Assembly (NCBI RefSeq): GCF_903642205.1 | Contig: NZ_CAHJWH010000006.1 | Location: 1 to 45,893 of the forward strand | Length of the DNA stretch: 45,893 nucleotides | DNA from: Caulobacter sp. S45 | GTDB taxonomy: Bacteria > Pseudomonadota > Alphaproteobacteria > Caulobacterales > Caulobacteraceae | Direction: 5' to 3' | Part shown: positions 17,352 to 26,465 of the stretch, piece by piece | Layout: the number at the start of each line of letters is the position of its first letter | Position numbering within the stretch: the stretch's first letter is position 1 | Notes under the pieces: model-generated | The model's input: only the letters and a program-made list of their open reading frames with translations | Databases searched by the model: none | What the model was told of the DNA's origin: nothing | Program-made: the position numbers and the translations under genes

Positions 17352-18846
17352 GGCCTGTGGCGGCGAGCCGGCGGCTCGGCTCCAGCGTCGCATCGATCCT
17401 GCGCCAGCCGATCTCGCCGGTTCCGACTTGGAGCTGGCGGTCCAGCACCGCCTCATTCGCGTCCGAGGCGTCGCCCAAGCGCGCCTTCAGCCGCTCTCGC
17501 AGGACGTCGGCTGGAGCCTCCATCCACAGGCCATGGAACGGCGTTTGCAGGCGCAAGGCGAGCGCCTGGGCCTGCTGGCGTTCCTGCGGCCTCAGGAAAA
17601 CGGCGTCGAGCACCACGCTTACCCCGGCTTGAAGCGCCGCGCCGGCCTCTTCCACCATGAGGCGGTAGACCTCCGCGCTGGCGTCGGCCGAATAGGCCGA
17701 CTCGGGGAGGCGCTCGGTGGGCGCCTTGCCGAAGAGACGCTTACGGACCTCGTCGCTGCGCAGCACCACGGCCCCCGGTGAAAGTCCCAGGCGTGGCCCA
17801 AGCTCCCGGCTCAGGATCGACTTGCCGGACCCCGACAGGCCACCCACTGCCGAGAGGACAGGCCTGCTCGCGCTGAGATGATCCTGCGCCGCGCGGAGAT
17901 AGCCCCGGCCCTGTTCGGCATCACCGCCGTGGCCGGACACGTGCGCCCGCACCGACGCACGCACAGACTGGAACAGCGGCATGGCCGCCAAGCCATCCAG
18001 CCGCTCCGTTCCAAAGCTGCGCCCGGCCTCGTCAAGCCAGCCGTTCAACACCCGGTTGGCCGCCTCGCCGCGTCCCCGGTGGGCCAAGTCCATGAGTACG
18101 AAGGCGAGGTCGTAACCGACGTCGATCTCGCTCAGCACGTCGTTGAATTCGATGCAGTCAAACAGGATCGGACGCCCGTCCTCCACCACGATGTTGCCGA
18201 GGTGCAGGTCGCCGTGGCAGCGCCGGGCAAAGCCGTCGTCCCGCCGACGGTTCAGCAGCGGCGTCAGGCGTCGGAAGGCGTCTCCGGTGTCGTTGATAAG
18301 CCGCTCCACCTGCTCGTGGCCCAACTTCGACGCAAGCGATCGGAGCTGCTCGGCGTTCGAGCCAAGCACGTAGTCCAGGGCGGCCGCGCCACCCCTCGAC
18401 GTCAGCGGCGCCGTAGCCTGAAAGCCTGCGATCTCGCGGCCCAGCCGCTCTCCCAAGGGTCCGTCGACCTGCTCGGGACGACTTGCCAGGATGTTGTCGG
18501 AACTGAACGGCCGCATTTCCAGGACGCAGTCGATCATCGCAGCCGAGTTTTTCGTTGCTGAAGCGAGACGAAACGCACCGTTGCCGCCCCGTACTACAGA
18601 GTGGACGGTCCTATAGACGTCTGGAGCGGTCCTGCGATTGAAGGCCAGCTCGCGGCGCGTGGCCCAGGCCCGCTTCTCAACCGTGGTGAAGTCCAGGAAG
18701 CCGAAGTCCACCGGCTTCTTCAGCTTCAGCACCCGGTCCGCGAACACATAGACCTTGGCGATAGGGGTTTCGTGCACATGCCGCGCCCGTTCGCCGGAGC
18801 CTGCGCCGGCTTCCAGCCATGCCTCCAGCTCGTCTCGCCCGCTCAC
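17344..18846 (-). CDS. Bifunctional APH-like / P-loop kinase (AAA) protein
   Basis: A 500-residue two-domain protein. Residues 1 to about 320 resemble the aminoglycoside phosphotransferase fold, with the catalytic loop RRCHGDLHLGNIVVEDG and the metal site LFDCIEFND. Residues from about 335 on form a P-loop kinase domain with Walker A GGLSGSGKS and LRSDEVRKRLFG, similar to gluconokinase or shikimate kinase. The fusion is a known but poorly characterised family, and its substrate is unknown. Its ATG overlaps the pdxH stop by 4 nt (18843-18846), so the two are translationally coupled. Its 3' end overlaps the convergent MBL gene. Confidence 0.88.
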   Translation of the reverse strand: MSGRDELEAWLEAGAGSGERARHVHETPIAKVYVFADRVLKLKKPVDFGFLDFTTVEKRAWATRRELAFNRRTAPDVYRTVHSVVRGGNGAFRLASATKNSAAMIDCVLEMRPFSSDNILASRPEQVDGPLGERLGREIAGFQATAPLTSRGGAAALDYVLGSNAEQLRSLASKLGHEQVERLINDTGDAFRRLTPLLNRRRDDGFARRCHGDLHLGNIVVEDGRPILFDCIEFNDVLSEIDVGYDLAFVLMDLAHRGRGEAANRVLNGWLDEAGRSFGTERLDGLAAMPLFQSVRASVRAHVSGHGGDAEQGRGYLRAAQDHLSASRPVLSAVGGLSGSGKSILSRELGPRLGLSPGAVVLRSDEVRKRLFGKAPTERLPESAYSADASAEVYRLMVEEAGAALQAGVSVVLDAVFLRPQERQQAQALALRLQTPFHGLWMEAPADVLRERLKARLGDASDANEAVLDRQLQVGTGEIGWRRIDATLEPSRRLAATGLT

Positions 18847-19463
18847 GGGTACAGGCGCAGGGTCGTCCAGGACGCGCTCAGGCCCTCGCGGCGGAAGACC
18901 ATGCGGTCGTGGAGGCGGGAGCGACGGTCACGCCAGAACTCGAAGCTCAGGGGCTGGACCCGGTAGCCTCGCCAGAAGGGAGGTCGCGGAGGCGTCTCGC
19001 CGCCATACTCGTCGTCGACGGCCTGCACCCGCGCTTCCAGCTCCGCCCGTGACGGCAAGGGGCGCGATTGATCCGACGCCCAGGCGCCCACCTGGCTCCC
19101 GCGGGGACGGCTGGCATAATAGGCGTCGCTCTCCGCCTCGGTAACCGCTTCCACAGTTCCGCGTATGCGCACCTGGCGGCGCAGCGACTTCCAGTGGAAC
19201 AACAGCGCCGCCTTGGGATCGGCCTCGAGCTGGCGGCCCTTGTCGCTCTGCACGTTGGTGTAGAAGACGAAGCCCCGCGCGTCCCAGTCCTTCAGGAGAA
19301 CCATGCGGACGTCTGGCAGGCCGCGGTCATCGACCGTAGCCACCGCCATGCCGTTTGGATCATTGGGCTCGCTGGCCTCGGCCGCCCTCAGCCAGCGATC
19401 GAACAATCCCAGCGGGTCATCGCCTTCGAACAGACCTTCGTCCACCTCCTCGGCCGGATCCAT
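18843..19463 (-). CDS. pdxH: Pyridoxamine 5'-phosphate oxidase
   Basis: An FMN-dependent enzyme that makes pyridoxal 5'-phosphate from pyridoxine or pyridoxamine phosphate. The 206 residues match the family. Recognisable stretches are [60 protein letters not shown] and the C-terminal [17 protein letters not shown] that closes the active site. It is the first gene of a two-gene unit with the APH-like kinase and is divergent from aroC, with 59 bp between them for both promoters. Confidence 0.96.
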   Translation of the reverse strand: MDPAEEVDEGLFEGDDPLGLFDRWLRAAEASEPNDPNGMAVATVDDRGLPDVRMVLLKDWDARGFVFYTNVQSDKGRQLEADPKAALLFHWKSLRRQVRIRGTVEAVTEAESDAYYASRPRGSQVGAWASDQSRPLPSRAELEARVQAVDDEYGGETPPRPPFWRGYRVQPLSFEFWRDRRSRLHDRMVFRREGLSASWTTLRLYP

Positions 19464-19522
19464 GGGTCGTCTCCGCAGCGGCCGTTTGTGGCCCGCTCAG
19501 GGGTTCGATAGAAGCCCCGGCC

Positions 19523-20614
19523 ATGTCGCACAACAGCTTCGGGCACCTGTTCCGCGTCACCACCTGGGGCGAGAGCCACGGACCGGCGATCGGCTGCGTG
19601 GTGGACGGCTGCCCGCCGGGTCTGCCGCTCACCGAAGATGACGTGCAACGCTGGCTTGACCTGCGCAAGCCCGGCTCCTCCCGCTTCGTCACTCAGCGCC
19701 GGGAGCCTGACACGGTGCGGATCCTGTCCGGTGTATTCGAAGACCACACCACGAGCGGTCCGGTCACGACGGGCACTCCGATCTCCATGATGATCGAGAA
19801 CGTGGACCAGCGATCGAGGGACTATGGCGCCATCGCCCAGCAGTTCCGGCCGGGCCACGCAGACTTCACCTACGCGGCCAAATACGGCGTCCGCGACCCT
19901 CGCGGCGGTGGCCGGGCCTCAGCGCGGGAGACCGCCATGCGGGTGGCCGCGGGGGCAGTCGCTCGCAAGGTTCTAGGCGTGGCGGTCGTGATCCGTGCCG
20001 CCCTAGTGCAGGTCGGTCCACACCGTATCGACCCCGAGCGTTGGGACTGGGCCGAGACGCTGCGCAACCCCTTCTGGTGCCCCGACGCGCAGATCGCTTC
20101 GATGTGGGAGGACTACCTGGACGCCGTGCGAAAAGCCGGATCATCTGTCGGCGCGGTGGTGGAGGTGCACGCCGAAGGCGCGCCTCCTGGCTGGGGCGCA
20201 CCGGTCTACGGCAAGCTCGATGCGGAACTTGCTGGCGCCCTCATGTCGATCAATGCGGTCAAAGGAGTGGAGATCGGGGACGGGTTCGCTGCTGCAGTCC
20301 TCTCGGGCGAGCAGAACGCCGATGAGATGCGCCGGGGGGCGGAAGGGCCGGTCTTCGGCTCGAATCACGCTGGAGGCGTGTTGGGGGGCATTTCCACTGG
20401 CCAGCCGATCGTCGCCCGCATCGCGCTGAAGCCGACATCCTCCATCCTTGCACCCCGTCGGTCCCTAGATGAGGCGGGCGCGGAGATAGAGGTGCGCACT
20501 ACGGGCCGCCACGACCCCTGCGTTGGGCTGCGCGCCGCGCCTGTGGCCGAGGCGATGATGGCGTGCGTGCTTGCCGACGCAAAACTTCGCCATCGAGGTC
20601 AGACGGGGCGCTAA
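19523..20614 (+). CDS. aroC: Chorismate synthase
   Basis: The last shikimate-pathway step, turning 5-enolpyruvylshikimate-3-phosphate into chorismate with reduced FMN. The 363 residues from the ATG at 19523 are the normal length. The family signatures are present: [19 protein letters not shown] near the N-terminus, DFTYAAKYG and [17 protein letters not shown] in the middle, and [17 protein letters not shown] plus GRHDPCVG in the C-terminal half. The gene is divergent from pdxH, and its end converges on the ABC permease gene 34 bp away. Confidence 0.97.
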   Translation: MSHNSFGHLFRVTTWGESHGPAIGCVVDGCPPGLPLTEDDVQRWLDLRKPGSSRFVTQRREPDTVRILSGVFEDHTTSGPVTTGTPISMMIENVDQRSRDYGAIAQQFRPGHADFTYAAKYGVRDPRGGGRASARETAMRVAAGAVARKVLGVAVVIRAALVQVGPHRIDPERWDWAETLRNPFWCPDAQIASMWEDYLDAVRKAGSSVGAVVEVHAEGAPPGWGAPVYGKLDAELAGALMSINAVKGVEIGDGFAAAVLSGEQNADEMRRGAEGPVFGSNHAGGVLGGISTGQPIVARIALKPTSSILAPRRSLDEAGAEIEVRTTGRHDPCVGLRAAPVAEAMMACVLADAKLRHRGQTGR

Positions 20615-20648
20615 GACCGCCCCACTCCCTCCTGCGGCGGGCGCAGGC

Positions 20649-21482
20649 TCAGCTTTTCAGCCTCCAGCCGGTACGAAAGATCTGCAGCACGGCCACGGCG
20701 AGTACAATCGCCAGACCGAGGGTGTAGAAGACGCCCACCAGCACCGATCCGTCCGACCTGCCGATGAAGCCGTAGCGAAAACCATCGATCATGTAGAAGA
20801 ACGGGTTGAACTTCGAAAGCGCGCCGAACGGCGCTGGCAGGTTGGTGACCCTGTAGAAGGTGCCCGACAGAAAGGTCATTGGTGTGACGATGAAATTGGT
20901 CACCGAAGCCAGATGATCGAACTTTTCCGCCCAGAGACCCGTGACGACGCCCACCAGCGCCAGCACGATTGACGACATCACACTGAAGTAGAGGATGGCC
21001 CAGGGATGGACGATCCCGAAGCGCGAGAATGGCCACACGGTGATCGTGGTGACCAGACCCACCAACAGACCCCGGGTCACGGCGCCCGCCGTAAAGCCGA
21101 CCGACAGCTCCGCAGGCGACAGCGGCGGAGTGAGGAAATCCACGGCCGTGCCCATCAGCTTGGCTTGAACGAGCGAGGATGAGGAATTGGCGAAGGCGTT
21201 GTTCAGGATCGACATCATGATCAACCCCGGTCCTACGAACTGGGCGAAGGACACGCCGTCGACGGCCGGCCGGGCGCCGCGCATCGCAACGACGAACACC
21301 ATCATATAAAGCAGGGTGATGACGACGGGCGAGAGCAGCGTCTGGAACGCCACCTTCCAGAAACGCAGCACTTCACGGCGATAAAGGGTGCTTAGCCCCT
21401 CCCAATTTACTCCGTGATAGTCACGCGGCTGCTGTGGCGTGATCGCGTGCGTAATTCGCGTGATCGGCGTCTGAGCGTTCAT
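20649..21482 (-). CDS. ABC-2 type transporter permease (orphan)
   Basis: An inner-membrane permease of the ABC-2 type, 277 residues from the ATG at 21482. An ATG at 21569 would add 29 residues of poor composition, so the shorter start is preferred. The protein has six hydrophobic segments, including TLLSPVVITLLYMMVFVVAM and FIVTPMTFLSGTFY, and resembles multidrug or export permeases of the YadH class. ABC-2 permeases need an ATP-binding partner, normally adjacent, but both neighbours (aroC and gcrA) are unrelated. The partner must be encoded elsewhere. It is divergent from gcrA and shares that intergenic region. Confidence 0.88.
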   Translation of the reverse strand: MNAQTPITRITHAITPQQPRDYHGVNWEGLSTLYRREVLRFWKVAFQTLLSPVVITLLYMMVFVVAMRGARPAVDGVSFAQFVGPGLIMMSILNNAFANSSSSLVQAKLMGTAVDFLTPPLSPAELSVGFTAGAVTRGLLVGLVTTITVWPFSRFGIVHPWAILYFSVMSSIVLALVGVVTGLWAEKFDHLASVTNFIVTPMTFLSGTFYRVTNLPAPFGALSKFNPFFYMIDGFRYGFIGRSDGSVLVGVFYTLGLAIVLAVAVLQIFRTGWRLKS

Positions 21483-21548
21483 GCGGGCTATGTGCGCCGC
21501 AGCACGTCCTCCCGCAACCTGACACGCAGCTGTTCTGATGCCCAGGCC

Positions 21549-21586
21549 GAGTCGCGCGTGAATCAACATTTAGTTTCTGTGGAAAG
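21549..21586. promoter_or_regulatory. Two GANTC sites and a DnaA-box-like site before gcrA
   Basis: GAGTC (21549-21553) and GAATC (21560-21564) are CcrM-type methylation sites 11 bp apart. CTTTCCACA, read on the minus strand at 21578-21586, matches the DnaA box TTATCCACA at 7 of 9 positions. In Caulobacter, gcrA is controlled by DnaA, and GcrA acts at methylated GANTC sites, so the cluster is plausibly regulatory. Function is inferred. Confidence 0.45.
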
Positions 21587-21710
21587 GTGAAAATCAAGCT
21601 ATTGTGGGCACGGAGTAGCCAGGTACGATATCTTGTGTTGGCGGGCGTCAAGCTCACCAACGGACGCAAGATGTGGGGTCGCGCCGCGACCCGGATCGCG
21701 GAGGTGGGAC

Positions 21711-22220
21711 ATGGGCTGGACCGAGGAGCGGGTCGAGGTTCTCAAGAAGCTCTGGCTGGACGGGTTCAGCGCCAGCCAGATCGCCAAACAGCTTGGCGAT
21801 GGCCTGACCCGCAACGCGGTCATTGGCAAGGTGCACCGTCTTGGGCTGTCAGGACGCGCGGCGCCTTCACAGCCTCAACGTCCTGCCTTCAAAGCTAGCC
21901 GGCCTGCGCGGCCTGCTGCTGCCGTCCAGCCGGCGGCGGTCCGGCGGCCAGAGCCCACGATTACAATTCCACCGCCGCCGGCCGTATCCGCGTGCGAGGA
22001 AACCGGCTCCGCAACCGTGCTGACGCTCGGCTCGCACATGTGCAAGTGGCCGATCGGAGATCCGTCGAGCGATAGTTTCAGCTTCTGCGGCCGCGCTTCG
22101 AACGAAGGACCTTACTGCGTCCAGCACGCCCGGGTGGCGTATCAGGCCGCTCCGCGCAAGGTCTCGGGCAAGCGCAGCGAGTCATCGGAGCTGGTGCGCT
22201 CACTGCGGCGATACATGTGA
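21711..22220 (+). CDS. gcrA: Cell-cycle regulator GcrA
   Basis: A sigma70-associated activator that, in Caulobacter, turns on cell-cycle genes carrying methylated GANTC sites. The 169 residues are close to the roughly 173 of the Caulobacter protein. The N-terminal helix-turn-helix (GWTEERVEVLKKLWLDG, SASQIAKQLG, TRNAVIGKVHRLGLSGR) is textbook for the family. The C-terminal sigma-binding part contains CKWPIGDP and FCGR, then YCVQHARVAYQ. I chose the ATG at 21711 because GAGGTGG lies just before it and the helix-turn-helix begins at residue 2. A strong hairpin follows the stop. GANTC and DnaA-like sites lie in its upstream region. Confidence 0.96.
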   Translation: MGWTEERVEVLKKLWLDGFSASQIAKQLGDGLTRNAVIGKVHRLGLSGRAAPSQPQRPAFKASRPARPAAAVQPAAVRRPEPTITIPPPPAVSACEETGSATVLTLGSHMCKWPIGDPSSDSFSFCGRASNEGPYCVQHARVAYQAAPRKVSGKRSESSELVRSLRRYM

Positions 22221-22227
22221 CTGGATG

Positions 22228-22251
22228 GCTCCTCCCCAGGAGGGGAGGAGC
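22228..22251. terminator. Bidirectional terminator between gcrA and ndk
   Basis: GCTCCTCCCC (22228-22237) and GGGGAGGAGC (22242-22251) form a perfect 10-bp stem with an AGGA loop, 7 bp after the gcrA stop and 10 bp after the convergent ndk stop. There is no long T-tract. Confidence 0.75.
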
Positions 22252-22261
22252 TAGGCTGCCT

Positions 22262-22681
22262 TCAGCCGACGATCTCGGCGTCGGGGAAGAACTGGGCTAT
22301 CTCGGCCTTGGCGGTTTCCGGAGCGTCAGAACCGTGGACGGAGTTCTCACCGATCGACTTGGCGTAGAGCTTGCGGATGGTGCCATCGGCGGCCTGTGCT
22401 GGATTGGTGGCCCCCATGATCTCGCGGTACTTGGCTATGGCGCCGTCGCCTTCCAGCACCTGCACCACCACGGGGGCGGAGGTCATGGTCTCCACCAGCT
22501 CGCCGAAAAAGGGTCGCTCCTTGTGGACGCCGTAGAATTGTTCGGCGTCGGCGCGGCTCATCTTGATGCGCTTCTGGGCGACGATGCGCAGGCCAGCCTT
22601 CTCGATCACCGCGTTGATGGCGCCGGTCAGGTTGCGCTCAGTGGCGTCGGGCTTGAGGATCGAGAAGGTGCGTTCGGTCAT
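22262..22681 (-). CDS. ndk: Nucleoside diphosphate kinase
   Basis: Transfers the gamma phosphate between nucleoside di- and triphosphates through a phosphohistidine. The 139 residues are normal. The start [19 protein letters not shown] and the active-site NSVHGSDA, with the phosphorylated His116, identify it. It is convergent with gcrA (shared terminator hairpin) and divergent from the ABC-F gene. The divergent gap holds an inverted repeat pair. Confidence 0.97.
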   Translation of the reverse strand: MTERTFSILKPDATERNLTGAINAVIEKAGLRIVAQKRIKMSRADAEQFYGVHKERPFFGELVETMTSAPVVVQVLEGDGAIAKYREIMGATNPAQAADGTIRKLYAKSIGENSVHGSDAPETAKAEIAQFFPDAEIVG

Positions 22682-22765
22682 GGCTGTGTAGTTTCTTTTG
22701 GGAAGGAGGAGGTCGCGGGCTTATAGCGATGCGATCCCAATACGCCAACCGCACTAGGCGTTGAT

Positions 22766-22886
22766 CCTTCGACAAGCTCGGGATGAGGCGCTAGGAGGAG
22801 CGGCTCGGTCGGACCTCAAGCCCTGCCCGAGCCTCCCTGCCCAGCCCTCCCCCTCGCTGTCGCCTCATTCCTGAGCTGGTCGAAGG
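22766..22886. repeat. Inverted intergenic repeat pair upstream of the ABC-F gene
   Basis: CCTTCGACAAGCTCGGGATG (22766-22785) and its inverted relative TCCTGAGCTGGTCGAAGG (22869-22886) lie about 80 bp apart in the 225-bp gap between ndk and the ABC-F gene. They share the core of the pair found at the other end of the ABC-F gene. No gene is seen in this gap. Confidence 0.8.
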
Positions 22887-22906
22887 ACGAGGCGCACCCC
22901 GGCCCC

Positions 22907-24796
22907 ATGCTGCAGATCACCGACCTCTCCTTCAACGCCTGGGGCCGCCGCTTCTTCACCGACGCCAGCGTGCGGGTGCCGGATGGCGCCAAGGTGGGGC
23001 TGGTCGGCCGCAACGGCGTGGGCAAGTCCACGCTGTTCAAGCTGATCCTGGGCGAGCTGCCGCCGCTCACCGGCGAGATCGCCGGCCCTCGATCCGGGCG
23101 CATCGCCACCGTCGCCCAGGAGCACGCCGCCACCGCCGTTCGCCTGCTCGACACGGTGCTCGCCGCAGACGTTGAGCGCGCCACCCTGTTGGCCGAGCTC
23201 GACACCGCCGCGCCCGAGCGGCTCGGCGAGATCCACGGCCGCCTGATCGACATCGGCGCCGAGGCCGCGCCCTCCCGCGCAGCGGAAATCCTGAGCGGGC
23301 TCGGCTTCTCCCATGCCGACCTCGCCCGCCAGATGGCGGAGTTCTCCGGCGGCTGGCGCATGCGCGTGGCGCTGGCCAGCGCGCTGTTCGCCGAGCCCGA
23401 CCTGCTGCTGCTCGACGAGCCTACCAACTATCTCGATCTGGAAGGCGCGCTGTGGCTGGAGCAGCGGCTGAAGCGTTACCCGCGCACAGCCGTGGTGATC
23501 AGCCACGACCGCGAGCTGCTGAACAACTCCGTCGACCACATCTTGCACATCCGCGAGGGCAAGCTCGACCTCTACGCCGGCGGCTATGACGACTTCGAGC
23601 GGATGCGGGCGGAGAAGCAGCGCCTTGCCGGCGCCCAGGCCGCCAAGCAGGACGCCGAGCGCGCCAAGCTTCAGGCCTTCGTCGACCGCTTCCGCGCCAA
23701 GGCCACCAAGGCGGCGCAGGCCCAGTCGCGCATGAAGCGGCTGGCCAAGATGCAGGCCATCACCGTCTCGGTGGAGAGCGAGGCGGCCGCTTTTACCCTG
23801 CCCTCCCCCGAACGCCCGCTGAGTCCGCCGCTGGTGCGGCTGGAGAAAGCCGCCGTCGGCTATGACGGCCGGGCGATCCTGCGGAACCTGACGCTGCGTC
23901 TCGACGTCGACGATCGCATCGGTCTGCTTGGCGTGAACGGCGCGGGCAAGTCGACTTTCGCCAAGCTGCTGGCCGAGGCCCTGACACCCATGGCCGGCGA
24001 GCTGGCGCACCAACCGAGGATGCGCGTCGGCTGGTTCAACCAGCACCAGATCGAGGCCATGGATCCGGCCGACACGCCGCTGGACATGATCCGGCGCGCG
24101 CTCCCTGAAGACACCGAGCCTCGCCGGCGCTCGAAGCTCGCCCAGTTCGGCATCACCTCGGAAAAGATGGAGACCACCGCGGAAAACCTCTCCGGCGGCG
24201 AGCGCGCACGACTGCTGCTGCACCTCGTAGCCATGCAGGCGCCGCACCTGCTGATCCTGGACGAACCCACCAACCACCTGGACATCGACAGCCGGCGCGC
24301 CCTGATGGAGGCGCTGAACGGCTACGAAGGCGCGGTGCTGCTGATCACCCACGACCGCTCCCTGATGGAGCTGGTGGCGGACCGGCTATGGCTGGCGGCG
24401 GACGGGACGATCACCCCGTTCGAAGGCGACATGGAGGCCTACGTCAAGCTGGTGCTTGACCGGGCGAAGACGGTGTCGCGAGAGCAGGCCGGCTCCGCCC
24501 CACCCGCCGACTCGGCGAAGGACGCCCGCAAGGCCTCGGCCAGCGCCCGCGCGCAGGTCGCGCCGCTGAAGCGGACCATGGAGGCGGCGGAGAAGCGGAT
24601 GGACACGCTGACGGGCATGATCGCCAAGCTGGACGTGGCGCTATCGGATCCCGCGCTGTTCGCGCGCGATCCAGGGCGCGCGGTGGCGCTCGGCAAGGCC
24701 CGGGTGGAGACGGCCGACCAGCTCGCGGTGGCTGAGATGGCGTGGATGGAGGCGGCGGAGGCCTACGAAGCGGCGAAGGCGGAAGCGGCGGTTTAG
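22907..24796 (+). CDS. ABC-F family ATPase (Uup/YheS-like)
   Basis: A soluble tandem ATPase of 629 residues with no membrane domain. Nucleotide-binding domain 1 has Walker A GRNGVGKS (34-41), the signature EFSGGWRMRVALA and Walker B LLLLDEPTNYLD. Domain 2 has GVNGAGKST, NLSGGERARLLL and LLILDEPTNHLD. A charged inter-domain linker (AKQDAERAKLQAFVDRFRAKATKAAQAQS) and a C-terminal coiled-coil after about residue 540 complete the ABC-F layout. Such proteins act on the ribosome in translation control or antibiotic protection. YheS/Uup-type housekeeping is more likely here than resistance. The gene is bracketed by two inverted repeat pairs. Confidence 0.93.
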   Translation: MLQITDLSFNAWGRRFFTDASVRVPDGAKVGLVGRNGVGKSTLFKLILGELPPLTGEIAGPRSGRIATVAQEHAATAVRLLDTVLAADVERATLLAELDTAAPERLGEIHGRLIDIGAEAAPSRAAEILSGLGFSHADLARQMAEFSGGWRMRVALASALFAEPDLLLLDEPTNYLDLEGALWLEQRLKRYPRTAVVISHDRELLNNSVDHILHIREGKLDLYAGGYDDFERMRAEKQRLAGAQAAKQDAERAKLQAFVDRFRAKATKAAQAQSRMKRLAKMQAITVSVESEAAAFTLPSPERPLSPPLVRLEKAAVGYDGRAILRNLTLRLDVDDRIGLLGVNGAGKSTFAKLLAEALTPMAGELAHQPRMRVGWFNQHQIEAMDPADTPLDMIRRALPEDTEPRRRSKLAQFGITSEKMETTAENLSGGERARLLLHLVAMQAPHLLILDEPTNHLDIDSRRALMEALNGYEGAVLLITHDRSLMELVADRLWLAADGTITPFEGDMEAYVKLVLDRAKTVSREQAGSAPPADSAKDARKASASARAQVAPLKRTMEAAEKRMDTLTGMIAKLDVALSDPALFARDPGRAVALGKARVETADQLAVAEMAWMEAAEAYEAAKAEAAV

Positions 24797-24815
24797 GTCG
24801 CGGGACTGCCCTCGT

Positions 24816-24914
24816 CCTTCGACAAGCTCAGGATGAGGGCTACTGAGCGCCGCGTCCCTCGACCCCTGCCGCCGCGAAAATCTCCATTAGGAATCCTCCT
24901 GAGCTTGTCGAAGG
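24816..24914. repeat. Inverted repeat pair between ABC-F gene and smpB
   Basis: CCTTCGACAAGCTCAGGA (24816-24833) and TCCTGAGCTTGTCGAAGG (24897-24914) are perfect 18-bp inverted copies in the 144-bp gap between these convergent genes. Paired in RNA they would make a long stem with a 63-nt loop, suited to bidirectional termination or mRNA end protection. By memory, this element is common between genes in Caulobacterales and Sphingomonadales. Confidence 0.85.
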
Positions 24915-24940
24915 GCCAGGATTTTGGTCCCGCTGCGGCC

Positions 24941-25414
24941 TCAGCCTCTCTCCCGCATCAGCCGCGCCTTGTCGCGCTGCCAGTCGCGGTCGGCCTCCGC
25001 CTCACGCTTGTCGTGGTTCTTCTTCCCCTTGGCGACCGCCAGCTCCAGCTTGGCCAACCCCTTGTCGTTCCAGTACAGCCGCATGGGGATCAGGGTCCGC
25101 CCCTCCCGGTTCACCGAACCCAGCAGGCGGTCGATCTGGCGCCTGTGCATCAGCAGTTTCCGCGGCCGGCGCGGCTCGTGGTTGAATCGCGAGGCGGCGG
25201 CGTATTCAGGGATGTAGGCGTTGACCAGGATCAGCTCGCGCCCCTCGACCGCGGCGTAGGACTCCGCCACGTTGGCGCGGCCCAGACGGAGCGACTTCAC
25301 CTCGGAGCCTGTGAGCGACAGACCCGCCTCCAGCGTCTCCTCAATGAAGTAGTCGTAGCGCGCGCGGCGGTTTTCCGCGATCAGCTTTTGGGTGGAGGGC
25401 GGCGGCTTGGTCAT
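24941..25414 (-). CDS. smpB: SsrA-binding protein
   Basis: SmpB brings tmRNA to stalled ribosomes in trans-translation. The 157 residues are normal. The conserved N-terminal segment [35 protein letters not shown] and the C-terminal basic tail ([25 protein letters not shown]) that enters the empty decoding site are present. The ATG overlaps the dapA stop by 4 nt, so dapA and smpB are translationally coupled, an arrangement I recall from other alphaproteobacteria. The gene ends near an inverted repeat pair. Confidence 0.97.
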   Translation of the reverse strand: MTKPPPSTQKLIAENRRARYDYFIEETLEAGLSLTGSEVKSLRLGRANVAESYAAVEGRELILVNAYIPEYAAASRFNHEPRRPRKLLMHRRQIDRLLGSVNREGRTLIPMRLYWNDKGLAKLELAVAKGKKNHDKREAEADRDWQRDKARLMRERG

Positions 25415-26298
25415 GAGCCGACCCCCGCCTGCCGCATGGCGTCGCGGACCAGTGGGCGCGCCGCTTCAGCGCAGGGCGTGATCGGCAGACGTACATCCGG
25501 TGTGCAGAACCCGAGTTCAGACAGCGCGAACTTGGTCGGCGACGGCGAGGCGTCGGCAAACAGCGCCTTGTGCAGCTTCACCAGGCGGTCCTGCCACCGC
25601 AGGGCCGCGGCGAAGTCGCCCGCCATGGCCGCCTCCATGAAGGCGACGCACGCCTCAGGCGCCACGTTGGAAGTGACCGAGATGCAGCCGTGTCCGCCAT
25701 GGGCCATGTAGCCGAGCGCGCTGGGATCGTCGCCGGAGAACATGACGAAGTCCTCCCCGCACATCAGCCGCATCAGGCTCGCGCGCGCCAGATCGCCGGT
25801 AGCGTCCTTCACCCCCACGATGTTGGGCAGCCTGGCCAGCCGGGCCAGGGTGTCGTTGGAGATGTCTCCGGCCGTGCGGCTCGGCACGTTGTAGACGATC
25901 AGAGGCAGCTGCACAGCCTCGTTCAGGGCGGCGTAGTGGGCGTAGAGGCCCTCCTGGCTCGGCCGGTTGTAGTAGGGCGTGACCACCAAGGCGGCGTCCG
26001 CGCCCACCGTCTTGGCATGACGCACCAGCTCGATCGCCTCGGCCGTCGCGTTGGAGCCGCAGCCGACGATCACGGGCGTGCGTCCGGCGGCGGTGGCCAC
26101 GCACAGCTCCACCACGCGGCGGTGTTCGTCATGGGTCAGGGTCGACTTTTCCCCCGTGGTGCCGACCGGGGCGACGCCATGCACGCCGGCGGCGACCTGG
26201 CGCTCCACCAGGCGCACGAAGGCGTCCTCGTCCACCGCCCCGTCCCGGAACGGGGTGACCAGGGCGGTGACGACGCCCTTGAACAATGGCTGGGGCAT
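25411..26298 (-). CDS. dapA: 4-hydroxy-tetrahydrodipicolinate synthase
   Basis: Condenses pyruvate with aspartate semialdehyde, the first committed step to lysine and meso-diaminopimelate for the cell wall. The 295 residues form a TIM barrel with GTTGEKSTL near residues 47-54, the catalytic Tyr136 in VYNVPSRT and the Schiff-base Lys164 in VGVKDATGD. It is the first gene of the dapA-smpB unit and is divergent from the lytic transglycosylase, so two cell-wall genes share one intergenic region. Confidence 0.96.
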   Translation of the reverse strand: MPQPLFKGVVTALVTPFRDGAVDEDAFVRLVERQVAAGVHGVAPVGTTGEKSTLTHDEHRRVVELCVATAAGRTPVIVGCGSNATAEAIELVRHAKTVGADAALVVTPYYNRPSQEGLYAHYAALNEAVQLPLIVYNVPSRTAGDISNDTLARLARLPNIVGVKDATGDLARASLMRLMCGEDFVMFSGDDPSALGYMAHGGHGCISVTSNVAPEACVAFMEAAMAGDFAAALRWQDRLVKLHKALFADASPSPTKFALSELGFCTPDVRLPITPCAEAARPLVRDAMRQAGVGS

Positions 26299-26366
26299 AG
26301 GTGCCGGATTCCTGCACTTGCGACGTCAACCGGTCGCCAAGGCCGACGCTGGCGCACATGATTAAT

Positions 26367-26380
26367 GGTGTGACAACACC
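26367..26380. promoter_or_regulatory. Short inverted repeat in the dapA/transglycosylase gap
   Basis: GGTGT-GACA-ACACC is an interrupted palindrome in the 167-bp divergent gap, just after the AT-rich ATTAAT. It could be an operator serving either gene; 5-bp arms are weak evidence. Confidence 0.25.
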
Positions 26381-26465
26381 ACGCCCAGAATATCGGTCCT
26401 AAGCGCTTGCCCGCAACAGCGGTCTCGCGCAGGACTGGTCTAGCGGCTCAGTACCAGGAGAGCGC

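Noticed and set aside
22865-24352. A 495-codon minus-strand frame opposite the ABC-F gene.
   Set aside because: Shadow frame; the plus strand carries all Walker and signature motifs of the ABC-F protein.
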